Below are positions 1 to 8,218 of a stretch of 64,000 nucleotides of DNA, one piece after another. Every line of letters begins with the position of its first letter. The first letter of the stretch is position 1. The stretch is from Sphingomonas sp. HF-S4 (GTDB lineage: Bacteria > Pseudomonadota > Alphaproteobacteria > Sphingomonadales > Sphingomonadaceae). The DNA lies in the NCBI RefSeq assembly GCF_032911445.1, contig NZ_JAWJEJ010000002.1:124001-188000 (forward strand), given 5' to 3'. The notes beneath the pieces are model-generated. The model was not told the DNA's origin, searched no databases, and saw nothing but the letters and a program-made list of their open reading frames with translations. Made by a program: the position numbers and the translations under genes.

Positions 1-343
1 TCCGCGTGGTGCAGATCGCCGGCCGGCCGCAGCGGCCGAGCTCGCCGTTGAGGAACGAGAAATCGAACCCGGCATTGTGCGCGACGAGCGGGCAATCGCC
101 GAGAAACTCGATGATATCCTCGACCACGTCGTGGAAAAGCGGCTTGTCGGAAAGGAAGCGCGCGCTCAGCCCGTGGACGCGTTCGGCCTCGGCCGGCATG
201 TCGCGCTGCGGGTTGATATAATGGTGAAGGTTGCGGCCCGTAGGCACGCGATTGACCAGCTCGATACAGCCGATCTCGACCAGCCGGTCTCCGCCCGCGA
301 AGCTGAGCCCCGTCGTTTCGGTATCGAACACGATTTCGCGCAT
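1..343 (-). CDS. dnaQ: DNA polymerase III epsilon subunit (3' part outside window)
   Basis: This is the proofreading 3'-5' exonuclease subunit of the replicative polymerase. Only about the first 114 residues lie in the window, because the reading frame runs off the left edge. The N-terminus reads MREIVFDTETTGLSF, giving the Exo I motif DTETTG at residues 7-12, and HNAGFDFSFLN further on is Exo II, both typical of the DEDDh family. The ATG at 341-343 is preceded by a strong AGGAGG. It is the last gene of the leftward ppsR-maf-aroE-coaE-dnaQ run and starts 6 nt after the coaE stop. The Exo III motif cannot be checked here. Confidence 0.93.
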   Translation of the reverse strand, partial: MREIVFDTETTGLSFAGGDRLVEIGCIELVNRVPTGRNLHHYINPQRDMPAEAERVHGLSARFLSDKPLFHDVVEDIIEFLGDCPLVAHNAGFDFSFLNGELGRCGRPAICTTR

Positions 344-349
344 GCCGCC

Positions 350-943
350 TTATCCTCCTGCCGGATCGACTAGGCAAGTGAGGACCGCGCGCACCTGTCG
401 CCGCGTCTCCTCGAGCAGGGTATCGGTGGCGATCACGAAATCGGCGCGGGCGCGCTTTTCGGCATCGGGGAGCTGGCGCACGAGGATCGCCTCAAATCGC
501 TCGACGCTCATTCCCGGACGCCCGAGCACGCGCGCGCGCTGGACATCAGGTGGGGCCGAGACGACGACGACCTTGTCGACGCCCGCCCAGCCGCCGGCTT
601 CGAACAGCAAGGGCACGTCGAGCACCACCACCGGCGCACGCGCATGGGCGGCGAGAAACGCATCGCGCTCGGCGGCAACGGCGGGGTGGACAATCGCTTC
701 GAGCCGGCAGAAGGCGGCATCGTCGCCGAACACCGCTTCGCGCAGCGCGGTGCGGTTCACGCCCTGCGCGCCGGTCGTATCGGGAAAAGCCGCCTCGATC
801 GCCTCGACCAAGGCACCGCCTGGGCCCTGGAGCTGATGAACGGTCTCATCCGCGTCGAACACCGGCACGCCTTCGTCAACGAACATCTGGGCGACGGTCG
901 ACTTGCCCATTCCGATCGACCCGGTGAGGCCGACCGTAATCAT
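350..943 (-). CDS. coaE: Dephospho-CoA kinase
   Basis: This enzyme phosphorylates dephospho-CoA with ATP in the last step of coenzyme A synthesis, in the cytosol. The 197-residue protein begins MITVGLTGSIGMGKST, with the Walker A loop at residues 8-15, and has the usual CoaE length. The open frame runs much further upstream, but that part is a shadow of aroE. The ATG at 941-943 overlaps the aroE stop by 4 nt (ATGA) and fits the family N-terminus. It is translationally coupled between aroE and dnaQ, an arrangement common in alphaproteobacteria. Confidence 0.95.
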   Translation of the reverse strand: MITVGLTGSIGMGKSTVAQMFVDEGVPVFDADETVHQLQGPGGALVEAIEAAFPDTTGAQGVNRTALREAVFGDDAAFCRLEAIVHPAVAAERDAFLAAHARAPVVVLDVPLLFEAGGWAGVDKVVVVSAPPDVQRARVLGRPGMSVERFEAILVRQLPDAEKRARADFVIATDTLLEETRRQVRAVLTCLVDPAGG

Positions 944-1761
944 TTTGCCAGCAAGTCGCGGAGTTCGTCGTCGCGATCGCGCGGGGGCTCGGCGCCGAAG
1001 AAGAGTTCGAAGGCGAGCGCGGCTTGGCCCATCAGCATGTCGAGCCCGTCCACCGTATCCAGTTCGCGCGCGCGCGCCTGGGCGAGCAGCGGCGTCTCGA
1101 GCGGGGCATAGACGATGTCGTAGACCAATGCGTCCTCGGGGAGCGGCGCCAGATCGAGGTCGAGGGGTGGCTGGCCGGCCATGCCGAGCGCGCTGGCATT
1201 GACCAGCAGGTCGGCGGGCGGCAGCGGGCTGCCGAGCGGGATGGCGTCGCCCTTGATTCCCAAGCTTGCCAGCAGCGCCGCGGCCTTGAGCACATTGCGA
1301 TTGAGGATCGTCACTCGTCCGATCCCGACCTTGGACAACGCGAACAGGATCGCGCGGGCGGCCCCGCCGGCGCCGACCACCACGGCGTGGCGGCCGTCGA
1401 GGTCGACCCCCGCGATCGGGGCGTAGAAGCCGCCGACATCGGTGTTGGTGCCGATAAGCGCGCCGTCCTCGGCCCGGATGACGGTGTTGATCGCGCCGAT
1501 CGAGCCGCGGACGTCGCCGCGATCCTCGACCAGATCGAGCGCCGCCTGCTTGTGCGGGATGGTGATGTTGGTGCCGCGCCACGCCGCATCGCCGCGCTTG
1601 GCCTCGAAATAGCGCGCAAGCTGGTCGGGCGTGACATGGGTCGCGCGATACTCGGCATCGATGCCGAGCGCGTTCAACCAAAAGCCGTGGATCAGCGGCG
1701 ACTTGGAGTGGGCGATCGGATCGCCGATGACTTCGGCATAGGCGCGTGCATCAGGTCTCAT
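940..1761 (-). CDS. aroE: Shikimate dehydrogenase
   Basis: This NADP-dependent enzyme reduces 3-dehydroshikimate to shikimate in aromatic amino acid synthesis. It has 273 residues starting MRPDARAYAEVIGDP. The substrate-binding serines are in HSKSP (residues 18-22), the catalytic lysine is K71 in NITIPHK, an aspartate follows in GTNTDVGGF, and the nucleotide-binding loop is GAGGAAR. The frame is open 77 codons further upstream, but the chosen ATG overlaps the maf stop by 4 nt, matching the coupling seen throughout this operon. The length is normal for the family. Confidence 0.95.
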   Translation of the reverse strand: MRPDARAYAEVIGDPIAHSKSPLIHGFWLNALGIDAEYRATHVTPDQLARYFEAKRGDAAWRGTNITIPHKQAALDLVEDRGDVRGSIGAINTVIRAEDGALIGTNTDVGGFYAPIAGVDLDGRHAVVVGAGGAARAILFALSKVGIGRVTILNRNVLKAAALLASLGIKGDAIPLGSPLPPADLLVNASALGMAGQPPLDLDLAPLPEDALVYDIVYAPLETPLLAQARARELDTVDGLDMLMGQAALAFELFFGAEPPRDRDDELRDLLAK

Positions 1762-2354
1762 GACGTCAGAACGCCTCGTACGCGAAGGTAGTCGAGGATC
1801 GGTAGCAGCGGCATGCCAAGGATGGTAAACTGGCTTCCCTCGATCCGGCTGAACAGCTGGACCCCGGGCCCCTCGATGCGAAAGCAGCCGACGCAGCCTG
1901 CGATCGCCGGCCATTCCCAGTCGAGGTAGCGCGCGATGAACTCCTCCGAGAGCGGCCGGACGAACAACCGCGCGCGATCGACGTGTCGCCACACCGCACG
2001 GCCGCCCTCGGCGACCACTGCGGCCGAATAGATGTCGTGTTGCCGGCCCGACATCGCCCGCAGATGCTCGGCGGCATCGTCGCGGCTCACCGGCTTGTCG
2101 AGCAGCGTGCCGTCGTCGAGCGCGACGATCGAATCGCCGCCGAGCACCAGCGCGCCGGGCACCATTCGGGAAACCTTGAGCGCCTTGAGCTCGGCGAGCG
2201 CATCGGAAAGGTCGCGTGCGGAAATCCCGCCAGCGATCAGCGATTCCTTGGCCGAGGCTTCGTCGACCTGCGCGGTGACGGCCTCATAGGGCACCTGCGC
2301 GGCGTCGAGCATCACCCGGCGCGAGGCGCTTTGGGATGCCAATATGAGATTCAT
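1758..2354 (-). CDS. maf: Maf-family nucleotide pyrophosphatase
   Basis: Maf/YhdE/YceF proteins hydrolyse non-canonical or canonical nucleoside triphosphates to monophosphates and have been linked to division arrest. The 198-residue product opens MNLILASQSASRRVML, the characteristic SxSxRR substrate-binding loop, and carries GGDSIVALDDG and a DKP segment typical of the catalytic site. It overlaps ppsR upstream and aroE downstream by 4 nt each. The family match is clear. Whether it is dTTP/UTP- or m7GTP-specific cannot be decided from sequence alone. Confidence 0.92.
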   Translation of the reverse strand: MNLILASQSASRRVMLDAAQVPYEAVTAQVDEASAKESLIAGGISARDLSDALAELKALKVSRMVPGALVLGGDSIVALDDGTLLDKPVSRDDAAEHLRAMSGRQHDIYSAAVVAEGGRAVWRHVDRARLFVRPLSEEFIARYLDWEWPAIAGCVGCFRIEGPGVQLFSRIEGSQFTILGMPLLPILDYLRVRGVLTS

Positions 2355-3172
2355 GCGTTTCTCGCCTGGAGTGCGCGCTCGTTGCAGAGCTGGATGATCG
2401 CGGCGGCGGTCTCTTCGATCGAGCGGCGGGTGACGTCGATCACCGGCCAGCCATTGTCGGCGAACATGCGCCGGGCAAAGGCGATCTCGCGCTGGACCGA
2501 ATCCTGGTCGACATAGCTCGTCTCGGTCGCCTGGTTGAGCGACAGCAGCCGGTTGCGACGGATCGCCACCAGTCGATCGGCGCTGGTGGTGAGCCCGACC
2601 ACGAGTGGATGCTTGAGCGTGTAGAGCTCAGGCGGCGGCGGCGATTCGACGACGATCGGGATGTTCGCGGTCTTGAAGCCGCGATTCGCGAGGTAGATCG
2701 ACGTCGGCGTCTTGGACGAGCGCGAGACGCCGGCGAGGACGATATCGCACTCTTCCCAATCCTCGGCGCCGATCCCGTCGTCATGCGCCATGGTGAACTG
2801 GATCGCATCGACGCGTGCAAAATAGGCGGCGTCGAGCGTGTGCTGGCGGCCAGGACGAGCCTTTGCCTCCTGTCCGAGCAGGTTCGACAGCGCATGGCTC
2901 ACCGAATCCAGCGGCGCGATCGCCGGAAGGCCGAGCGCGCGGCAACGGCTTTCGAGCGTGCGGCGGACATCGTTGTTGACCAGAGTGAAGATCACCAGAC
3001 CCGGATTCTGCGCGATCTCCTGGAGGATGCGCTCGAGGTGGGCCTCGCTGCGCACCATCGGCCAGAAATGGCGCAGCGTCTCGACATCGTCGAACTGCGC
3101 AAGCGCAGCCTTGGCGATGTTCTCCAGCGTCTCGCCGGTGGAGTCCGAGAGGAGGTGGAGATGGAGCCGCAT
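2351..3172 (-). CDS. ppsR: Pyruvate,phosphate dikinase / PEP synthase regulatory protein (DUF299)
   Basis: This bifunctional ADP-dependent kinase and Pi-dependent phosphorylase switches PEP synthase or pyruvate phosphate dikinase off and on by threonine phosphorylation. It has 273 residues, and the P-loop-like signature GVSRSSKT is at residues 148-155. The ATG at 3170-3172 follows a GGAGGTGGAG purine run. It is the first gene of the leftward operon. Its family (formerly UPF0085) includes Rickettsia RP001, the gene that flanks the replication origin opposite hemE in Caulobacter and relatives, so its position here supports the oriC call in the adjacent gap. Confidence 0.93.
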   Translation of the reverse strand: MRLHLHLLSDSTGETLENIAKAALAQFDDVETLRHFWPMVRSEAHLERILQEIAQNPGLVIFTLVNNDVRRTLESRCRALGLPAIAPLDSVSHALSNLLGQEAKARPGRQHTLDAAYFARVDAIQFTMAHDDGIGAEDWEECDIVLAGVSRSSKTPTSIYLANRGFKTANIPIVVESPPPPELYTLKHPLVVGLTTSADRLVAIRRNRLLSLNQATETSYVDQDSVQREIAFARRMFADNGWPVIDVTRRSIEETAAAIIQLCNERALQARNA

Positions 3173-3535
3173 TCAGGCCGTGGGGGACTCTGTGGAAAAC
3201 ATGGCTGACAGCCGCTAGCGCAACCACGCGCAGCGGCCAAGCGCGCCGAAAACGGGGTTCGGCTCGTGACCTTTCCACAACCCCGTCCCCAGGCCCCGGT
3301 TCCGATCCACAACCTGTGGAAAGCGGGGAGATTGTTTCCGAATCGAAGGGCTTTGGCGCGACGCGTAGAGTCAAACTGTGGAAAGCATGCGGGCGATTTC
3401 ACAGTTCCCGGCTTCCACGCCCCTACTGACTCCAACAACCCTTAGATTCTAAGTCTTATAGATATTGGGTTCGGCTGAATCGGGCAGGCGAGAAGCCGCT
3501 GGACGGAGTCCGCGGCGAGCGTGCAGAGGGGTCCC
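3173..3535. other. oriC: Candidate chromosomal replication origin (oriC)
   Basis: This 363-bp gap separates divergent ppsR and hemE. It holds DnaA-box-like sequences: TTTTCCACA on the minus strand at 3191-3199, CTTTCCACA at 3271-3279, CGATCCACA at 3303-3311 facing CTTTCCACA on the minus strand at 3315-3323, and CTTTCCACA on the minus strand at 3377-3385. An AT-rich block lies at 3441-3467 and starts with a near-palindrome, CTTAGATTCTAAG. It is known that the Caulobacter origin lies between hemE and the RP001 homologue. Genes run away from this gap on both sides and parS/parAB are 7-11 kb away. That the gap is oriC is inference. Confidence 0.72.
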
Positions 3536-4576
3536 ATGCATTCCGCCAGCCCCAAGCCCCTGCTCGCGACCCTCAAGGGAGCGCGCCAGCCGATCCCGCC
3601 GATCTGGCTGATGCGCCAGGCCGGGCGCTATCTCCCCGAATATCGCGCGCTGCGGGAAGAAAAGGGCGGCTTCCTCGCGCTGGCGATGGACAGCGATGCC
3701 GCGGCCGAGATCACGCTCCAGCCGATTCGCCGCTTCGGGATGGACGGCGCGATCCTGTTCTCCGACATCCTGATCGTGCCGATGGCACTGGGCCAGGATC
3801 TGTGGTTCGAGACCGGCGAAGGTCCTCGGCTCGCCCCGAAAGTCCAGGCACGCGACCTGCTGGAAGCCCTTCAGGCGGCGCCTGGGAAGCTCGAACCGGT
3901 CTATGGCACCGTGCGTCGCGTCGCGGCGCGATTGCCCCTGGAAACCACTTTCCTGGGCTTTGCGGGCAGTCCCTGGACCGTCGCGACCTATATGATCGCC
4001 GGGCAGGGCAGCCGCGAACAGGCCGAGGCGCGCCGGCTGGCCTATCGCGACCCCGACCTGATGCAGGCGCTGGTCGATCGCATTGCCGAGTGCACGATCG
4101 ACTATCTGCTCGGCCAGATCGACGCGGGCGTCGAGGCAGTGCAGCTGTTCGACAGCTGGTCGGGCAGCTTGAGCCCGGCCCAGTTCGAGCAATGGGTGAT
4201 CGCGCCGACCGCGCGGATCGTCGCGGCGCTGCATGCGCGGGCGCCGGGCACGCCAGTGATCGGATTCCCCAAGGGCGCCGGCGGTAAATTGCCTGCCTAT
4301 GCCCGCGAGACCGGTGTTGATGTGATCGGCGTCGACGAGACCGTGGATCCGGCCTGGGCGCATGCGTCGCTGCCCGCCGACCTGCCGGTGCAGGGCAATC
4401 TCGATCCGCTCGCGCTGATCGCCGGTGGCACGATCCTAGATAGCGCCGTCGATCGGATCCTTTCGGCCTTTTCAGCGCGGCCACACGTGTTTAATCTCGG
4501 CCACGGCATCCTGCCCGACACGCCGATCGCGCATGTCGAGCGGCTCCTCGCACGGGTACGGGGAGGCGGACAATGA
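3536..4576 (+). CDS. hemE: Uroporphyrinogen decarboxylase
   Basis: HemE removes four acetate carboxyls from uroporphyrinogen III to give coproporphyrinogen III in haem synthesis. The 346-residue protein shows the family signature PPIWLMRQAGRYLPEYR, with the substrate arginines R27 and R31, an essential aspartate in ILFSDIL, and GFAGSPWTVATYM. The frame is also open from a GTG at 3521, but the ATG at 3536 follows AGAGGG at a sensible distance and gives the usual N-terminus. Its stop overlaps hemJ by 4 nt, so two haem-synthesis steps are coupled. It lies beside the proposed oriC. Confidence 0.96.
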   Translation: MHSASPKPLLATLKGARQPIPPIWLMRQAGRYLPEYRALREEKGGFLALAMDSDAAAEITLQPIRRFGMDGAILFSDILIVPMALGQDLWFETGEGPRLAPKVQARDLLEALQAAPGKLEPVYGTVRRVAARLPLETTFLGFAGSPWTVATYMIAGQGSREQAEARRLAYRDPDLMQALVDRIAECTIDYLLGQIDAGVEAVQLFDSWSGSLSPAQFEQWVIAPTARIVAALHARAPGTPVIGFPKGAGGKLPAYARETGVDVIGVDETVDPAWAHASLPADLPVQGNLDPLALIAGGTILDSAVDRILSAFSARPHVFNLGHGILPDTPIAHVERLLARVRGGGQ

Positions 4577-5025
4577 CCGGTTGGCTCGGAATGGCCTATC
4601 TGTGGGTCAAGGCGTTCCACATCATCTTCGTGATCTTCTGGATGGCGGGCCTTTTCCTGTTCCCGCGCTATCTGGTCCACCACCAGGAAGCGCTCGGCAC
4701 GCCCGAGGCGCTGGCCTGGGAGAAGCGCGAGGCACTGCTCCGCCGGATGATCCTCAGTCCCTCGATGATCGTCGTCTGGCTGCTCGGGATCGCGCTGGCG
4801 CTGAACGTCGGGCTGACTGACGGCCAGCCGGGGCTCGGCTGGCTTCATGCCAAGCTGCTGCTCGTCCTTCTGCTCAGCGGCTATCACGGCTGGGCGGTCG
4901 GCTATTCGAAGAAGCTCGCGAAGGGGCAGGGCAGCATCGCGCCGCGGCGCTTGCGGCTGATCGGCGAAGTGCCGGCGTTTGCAGTGGTGCTCATCGTCAT
5001 CCTCGCCGTGGTCAAGCCGTTCTAA
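4573..5025 (+). CDS. hemJ: Protoporphyrinogen IX oxidase HemJ
   Basis: HemJ is the membrane, haem-containing protoporphyrinogen oxidase used by most proteobacteria that lack HemG or HemY. The 150-residue protein has about four hydrophobic helices and begins MTGWLGMAYLWVKAFH, putting the conserved histidine at residue 16, followed by the FWMAGLFLFPRYLVHH segment typical of the family. The ATG lies inside the hemE stop (ATGA), so the two are translationally coupled. Penultimate and earlier steps of the pathway therefore sit in one transcript. The length is normal. Confidence 0.93.
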   Translation: MTGWLGMAYLWVKAFHIIFVIFWMAGLFLFPRYLVHHQEALGTPEALAWEKREALLRRMILSPSMIVVWLLGIALALNVGLTDGQPGLGWLHAKLLLVLLLSGYHGWAVGYSKKLAKGQGSIAPRRLRLIGEVPAFAVVLIVILAVVKPF

Positions 5026-5027
5026 TT

Positions 5028-5057
5028 TTGCGGCGGAGCCGGCTTTGCCGCAATTTT
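5028..5057. terminator. Stem-loop plus T tract after hemJ
   Basis: A 7-bp stem, TTGCGGC (5028-5034) with GCCGCAA (5047-5053), is followed at once by TTTT. It begins 3 nt after the hemJ stop and lies upstream of the rho promoter, so it fits an intrinsic terminator for hemE-hemJ. Confidence 0.55.
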
Positions 5058-5084
5058 CCTGCGCGCGAATCGCTGTGAACCCCG

Positions 5085-5113
5085 TTGACTTGGGAGAGGG
5101 CGGCACCTAATTC
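5085..5113 (+). promoter_or_regulatory. Probable rho promoter
   Basis: TTGACT at 5085-5090 is followed after 17 nt by TAATTC at 5108-5113, about 115 nt before the rho start. The extended form TTGACTTGGG-N12-CTAA is repeated exactly in front of rpsD (53540-53565), which strengthens the call. The -10 hexamer itself is weak. Confidence 0.5.
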
Positions 5114-5226
5114 GCAAAACAGACCGAACGCTCATCCGGGCGGCGGTTCCTTCCTTTCAGCATCGCACCTCGCGCGTATCCGCCGACCGACGCTCTCCCC
5201 ATAGCTTTCCAGCACCCGGACTCCCC

Positions 5227-6483
5227 ATGCACCTCAAGGAACTCAAGAAGACCCCGCCCGCCGAACTGGTCAGCATGGCCGAGGAACTGGGCGTCGAAAG
5301 CGCCTCGACGCTTCGGAAACAGGACCTGCTGTTCGCGATCCTCAAGGCCCAGGCCGAGAATGGCGAGCAGATCATGGGCGAGGGCACGATCGAAGTGCTT
5401 CCCGATGGCTTCGGCTTCCTGCGCAGCCCGCAGGCCAATTATCTTGCCGGCCCCGACGACATCTATGTCAGCCCCAACCAGGTCCGGAAGTTCGGCCTGC
5501 GCACCGGCGACACCGTCGAAGGCGAGATTCGCGGGCCCAAGGACGGCGAGCGCTACTTCGCGCTGACGCGACTCGTTTCGGTCAATTTCGACGATCCCGA
5601 CGCGGTTCGCCATCGCGTCAATTTCGACAACCTCACCCCGCTCTATCCCGAGCAGAAGCTGACGCTCGACACGCTCGATCCGACGATCAAGGACAAGTCG
5701 GCGCGCGTGATCGACATCGTCGCGCCACAGGGCAAGGGCCAGCGCGCGCTGATCGTCGCGCCGCCGCGCGTGGGTAAGACCGTCCTTCTCCAGAACATCG
5801 CGCGCGCGATCACCGAGAACCACCCCGAGGTGTTCCTGATCGTGCTGCTCATCGACGAGCGCCCCGAGGAAGTCACTGACATGCAGCGCAGCGTGAAAGG
5901 CGAGGTCATCTCCTCGACCTTCGACGAGCCGGCGCAGCGTCACGTGCAAGTTTCTGAAATGGTGATCGAAAAGGCCAAGCGCCTGGTCGAGCACAAGAAG
6001 GACGTGGTGATCCTACTCGACTCGATCACGCGTCTGGGCCGAGCCTACAACACCGTGGTGCCGAGCTCCGGCAAGGTGCTCACCGGCGGTGTCGACGCCA
6101 ACGCGCTCCAGCGGCCGAAGCGCTTCTTCGGTGCCGCGCGCAATATCGAGGAGGGCGGGTCGCTCTCGATCATCGCCACGGCCCTGATCGACACTGGCAG
6201 CCGCATGGACGAAGTCATCTTCGAAGAGTTCAAGGGCACCGGAAATTCCGAAATCGTCCTCGACCGCAAGGTGGCCGACAAGCGCATCTTCCCGGCGCTC
6301 GACGTCGGCAAGTCGGGCACGCGCAAGGAAGAGCTGCTCGTCGACAAGAACAAGCTCTCCAAGATGTGGGTGCTGCGCCGCATCCTCATGCAGATGGGCA
6401 CGATCGACGCGATGGAGTTCCTGCTCGACAAGATGAAGGACTCGAAGACCAACGAAGACTTCTTCGACTCGATGAACCAGTAG
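5227..6483 (+). CDS. rho: Transcription termination factor Rho
   Basis: Rho is the hexameric RNA-dependent ATPase helicase that ends transcription at factor-dependent sites. The 418-residue protein has the N-terminal helical domain, an RNP1-like cold-shock segment GFGFLRSP at residues 61-68, and the Walker A loop APPRVGKT at 178-185, followed by the full ATPase core. The length equals that of E. coli Rho, so there is no insertion domain. It follows hemJ after a terminator and its own promoter, with a leader of about 115 nt that could allow autoregulation, as known for rho in other bacteria. Confidence 0.97.
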   Translation: MHLKELKKTPPAELVSMAEELGVESASTLRKQDLLFAILKAQAENGEQIMGEGTIEVLPDGFGFLRSPQANYLAGPDDIYVSPNQVRKFGLRTGDTVEGEIRGPKDGERYFALTRLVSVNFDDPDAVRHRVNFDNLTPLYPEQKLTLDTLDPTIKDKSARVIDIVAPQGKGQRALIVAPPRVGKTVLLQNIARAITENHPEVFLIVLLIDERPEEVTDMQRSVKGEVISSTFDEPAQRHVQVSEMVIEKAKRLVEHKKDVVILLDSITRLGRAYNTVVPSSGKVLTGGVDANALQRPKRFFGAARNIEEGGSLSIIATALIDTGSRMDEVIFEEFKGTGNSEIVLDRKVADKRIFPALDVGKSGTRKEELLVDKNKLSKMWVLRRILMQMGTIDAMEFLLDKMKDSKTNEDFFDSMNQ

Positions 6484-6495
6484 TCCGCAGGGGCT

Positions 6496-6515
6496 GCCTG
6501 CGGCATGCCGCAGGC
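6496..6515. repeat. Perfect 20-bp palindrome after rho
   Basis: GCCTGCGGCA at 6496-6505 is followed without spacer by its exact complement TGCCGCAGGC at 6506-6515, starting 12 nt after the rho stop. No T tract follows. It could be part of a 3'-end structure or a protein binding site. Its function is unknown. Confidence 0.55.
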
Positions 6516-6614
6516 CTCGCGCAAGGACAGTCGGCGGACAGTGCCGGGAAAGCGGCACCCACGCCGTTTTGGTCATGCCAGGGCCTGACCCACCCGACAC
6601 TCCCGGCCGATGGT

Positions 6615-6637
6615 GTGGGCTAAGCCCACGCCCATTT
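6615..6637 (+). terminator. Weak hairpin between rho and terC
   Basis: GTGGGC (6615-6620) and GCCCAC (6624-6629) flank a 3-nt loop and are followed by GCCCATTTT. This could end rho transcription or act as an attenuator for terC. It is short and not conclusive. Confidence 0.35.
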
Positions 6638-6696
6638 TCTCCCAGCCTTATCTCGCGCGATCTTGCGCGCGCCAATACCTGCGCTAGGGCTATTGC

Positions 6697-7419
6697 ATGC
6701 TCGACCTGATCCTCAGCGCCGCGACGGCTGGCCTCGGCTCCCCCGCCGACATCTGGCACCACATCGTCGCCGACTTCTCCAACATCACCGAGCCTGCGGC
6801 GCTTGCCGCGTTCGGATCGGTGCTGATGATCGATCTGGTGCTGGCGGGCGACAATGCGATCGTCGTCGGCGCGCTTGCCGCGGGGCTCCCCGCGGACCAG
6901 CGCAAGAAAGTCATCCTGATCGGCATCGGCGCGGCGCTGGTGCTGCGCATCCTGTTCGCGCTGATCGTCAGCTGGCTGATGGGAATCGTCGGCCTGATCT
7001 TTGCGGGCGGTCTGCTGCTGCTCTGGGTGAGCTGGAAATTCTGGCGCGAGATACGCGAGGGCAGCCACAGCCCGGGCTCCGAAGAAATTCATGGCGACGA
7101 GCGTTCCGGCGTCAAATCGGCCAAGAGCTTCGCCGGTGCCGCCTGGGCGGTGGCAGTGGCCGACGTTTCGATGAGCCTCGACAATGTCCTCGCCGTCGCC
7201 GGCGCGGCGCGCGAGCATCCCGGCATCCTCGTTGTCGGGCTGCTGCTTTCGGTCGCGCTGATGGGTCTCGCCGCCAACTTCATCGCCCAGCTGATCGATC
7301 GCTATCGCTGGATAGCCTATATCGGCCTGGCCGTGATCGTCTTCGTCGCCGGCAAGATGATCTACGAAGGCTGGGTCGGCAGCCACGGCACCCCCGGGAT
7401 CATCAGCTTCTTCGGGTAG
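6697..7419 (+). CDS. TerC/YjbE-family integral membrane protein
   Basis: This is a polytopic membrane protein of the TerC family. Members related to YjbE/YkoY and Alx act as manganese or other metal exporters, and some help to metallate secreted enzymes. It has 240 residues with about seven hydrophobic segments and the two internally repeated acidic signatures, LVLAGDNAIVVGALAAGLP in the first half and DVSMSLDNVLAVAGAA in the second. A charged cytosolic loop around residues 115-145 separates the halves. I see no convincing yybP-ykoY riboswitch in the upstream gap. The family call is firm; the transported ion is inference. Confidence 0.88.
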   Translation: MLDLILSAATAGLGSPADIWHHIVADFSNITEPAALAAFGSVLMIDLVLAGDNAIVVGALAAGLPADQRKKVILIGIGAALVLRILFALIVSWLMGIVGLIFAGGLLLLWVSWKFWREIREGSHSPGSEEIHGDERSGVKSAKSFAGAAWAVAVADVSMSLDNVLAVAGAAREHPGILVVGLLLSVALMGLAANFIAQLIDRYRWIAYIGLAVIVFVAGKMIYEGWVGSHGTPGIISFFG

Positions 7420-7441
7420 GTCGGGACCAACTAATCCGTTT

Positions 7442-7515
7442 GTGCTGAGCTTGTCGAAGCACTGTTCTTCTTAGACCGAGGTTCAGGAAGAACGGCCCTT
7501 CGACAGGCTCAGGGC
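7442..7515. repeat. Nested REP-like palindromic element
   Basis: GTGCTGAGCTTGTCGAAGCAC (7442-7462) and GCCCTTCGACAGGCTCAGGGC (7495-7515) are inverted copies of one motif, TGAGCYTGTCGAAG. Between them GTTCTTC (7464-7470) pairs with GAAGAAC (7487-7493). The element fills the space between convergent terC and the dienelactone hydrolase gene and probably serves as a two-way terminator. This motif is common in sphingomonad intergenic DNA. Confidence 0.75.
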
Positions 7516-7525
7516 GACCGGTCTG

Positions 7526-8218
7526 CTAGCCGATATGCTCGGCGAAGAACGCCGCTGTCCGCTCATCTGCTAGCTGTGCCGCCGTTTCCGACCGCCGCTT
7601 GCCCATTTCGGCCGCGAAGCCGTGGTCCTCGCCGGGATAGTCGAACAGCGTCACCTTGGGATGATCGTCGAGTCCCTCGTGCATCTTCGCCTGGGCTTCC
7701 GGCGAGACGAAATGATCGGCCTGCGGAATATGGAGCAGCACCGGTCGTGCAATCGCGTTCTTCTCGCCGAGCAGATTGTCGATGCCGACGCCGTAATAGC
7801 CGACGCTCGCGTCCGAATCGGTGCGCGTGGCGGCCATGAAGGCGAGGCGGCCGCCGAGACAGTAGCCGACCACACCGACCTTGCCGCCGCCGAGCCTGGC
7901 GCGTGCCGCCTTGATCGTCGCTTCGATGTCGGCGACGCCCAGTTGCTGGTCGAACTTGTTCATCCAGCCGAATGCCTGCTGCAACTCGTCGGGCACGTCG
8001 GGATCGAGCTCGATTCCCGGCTCGAGCCGCCAAAACAAGTCGGGCGCGAACGCGAGATAGCCGGCTGCTGCCCAATCGTCGCACTTCTTGCGGATCCCCG
8101 TGTTCACGCCGAAGATTTCCTGGATCACCACAATCGCGCCGCGCGGCGTGCCCTGGGGTTCGGCGACATAGGCGTTGAAGCTGCCGCTGCCATCGCTCGC
8201 ATCGATATGGATCGTCAT
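7526..8218 (-). CDS. Dienelactone hydrolase family protein
   Basis: This cytosolic alpha/beta-hydrolase uses a cysteine nucleophile. In the classical enzyme the substrate is a dienelactone from chloroaromatic breakdown, but many members have unknown esterase roles. The 230-residue protein has the triad C120 in GYCLGG, D168 in IPQADHF and H199 in GEDHGF, plus the family glutamate E34 in QEIFGVN. The open frame extends upstream only as an ogt shadow. The ATG at 8216-8218 overlaps the ogt stop by 4 nt. No aromatic degradation genes are nearby, so a specific substrate should not be assumed. Confidence 0.9.
   Translation of the reverse strand: MTIHIDASDGSGSFNAYVAEPQGTPRGAIVVIQEIFGVNTGIRKKCDDWAAAGYLAFAPDLFWRLEPGIELDPDVPDELQQAFGWMNKFDQQLGVADIEATIKAARARLGGGKVGVVGYCLGGRLAFMAATRTDSDASVGYYGVGIDNLLGEKNAIARPVLLHIPQADHFVSPEAQAKMHEGLDDHPKVTLFDYPGEDHGFAAEMGKRRSETAAQLADERTAAFFAEHIG

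Noticed and set aside
6516..6696. yybP-ykoY manganese riboswitch before the TerC-family gene
   Set aside because: I could not find the conserved internal-loop segments in order; only isolated GC-rich hairpins are present.
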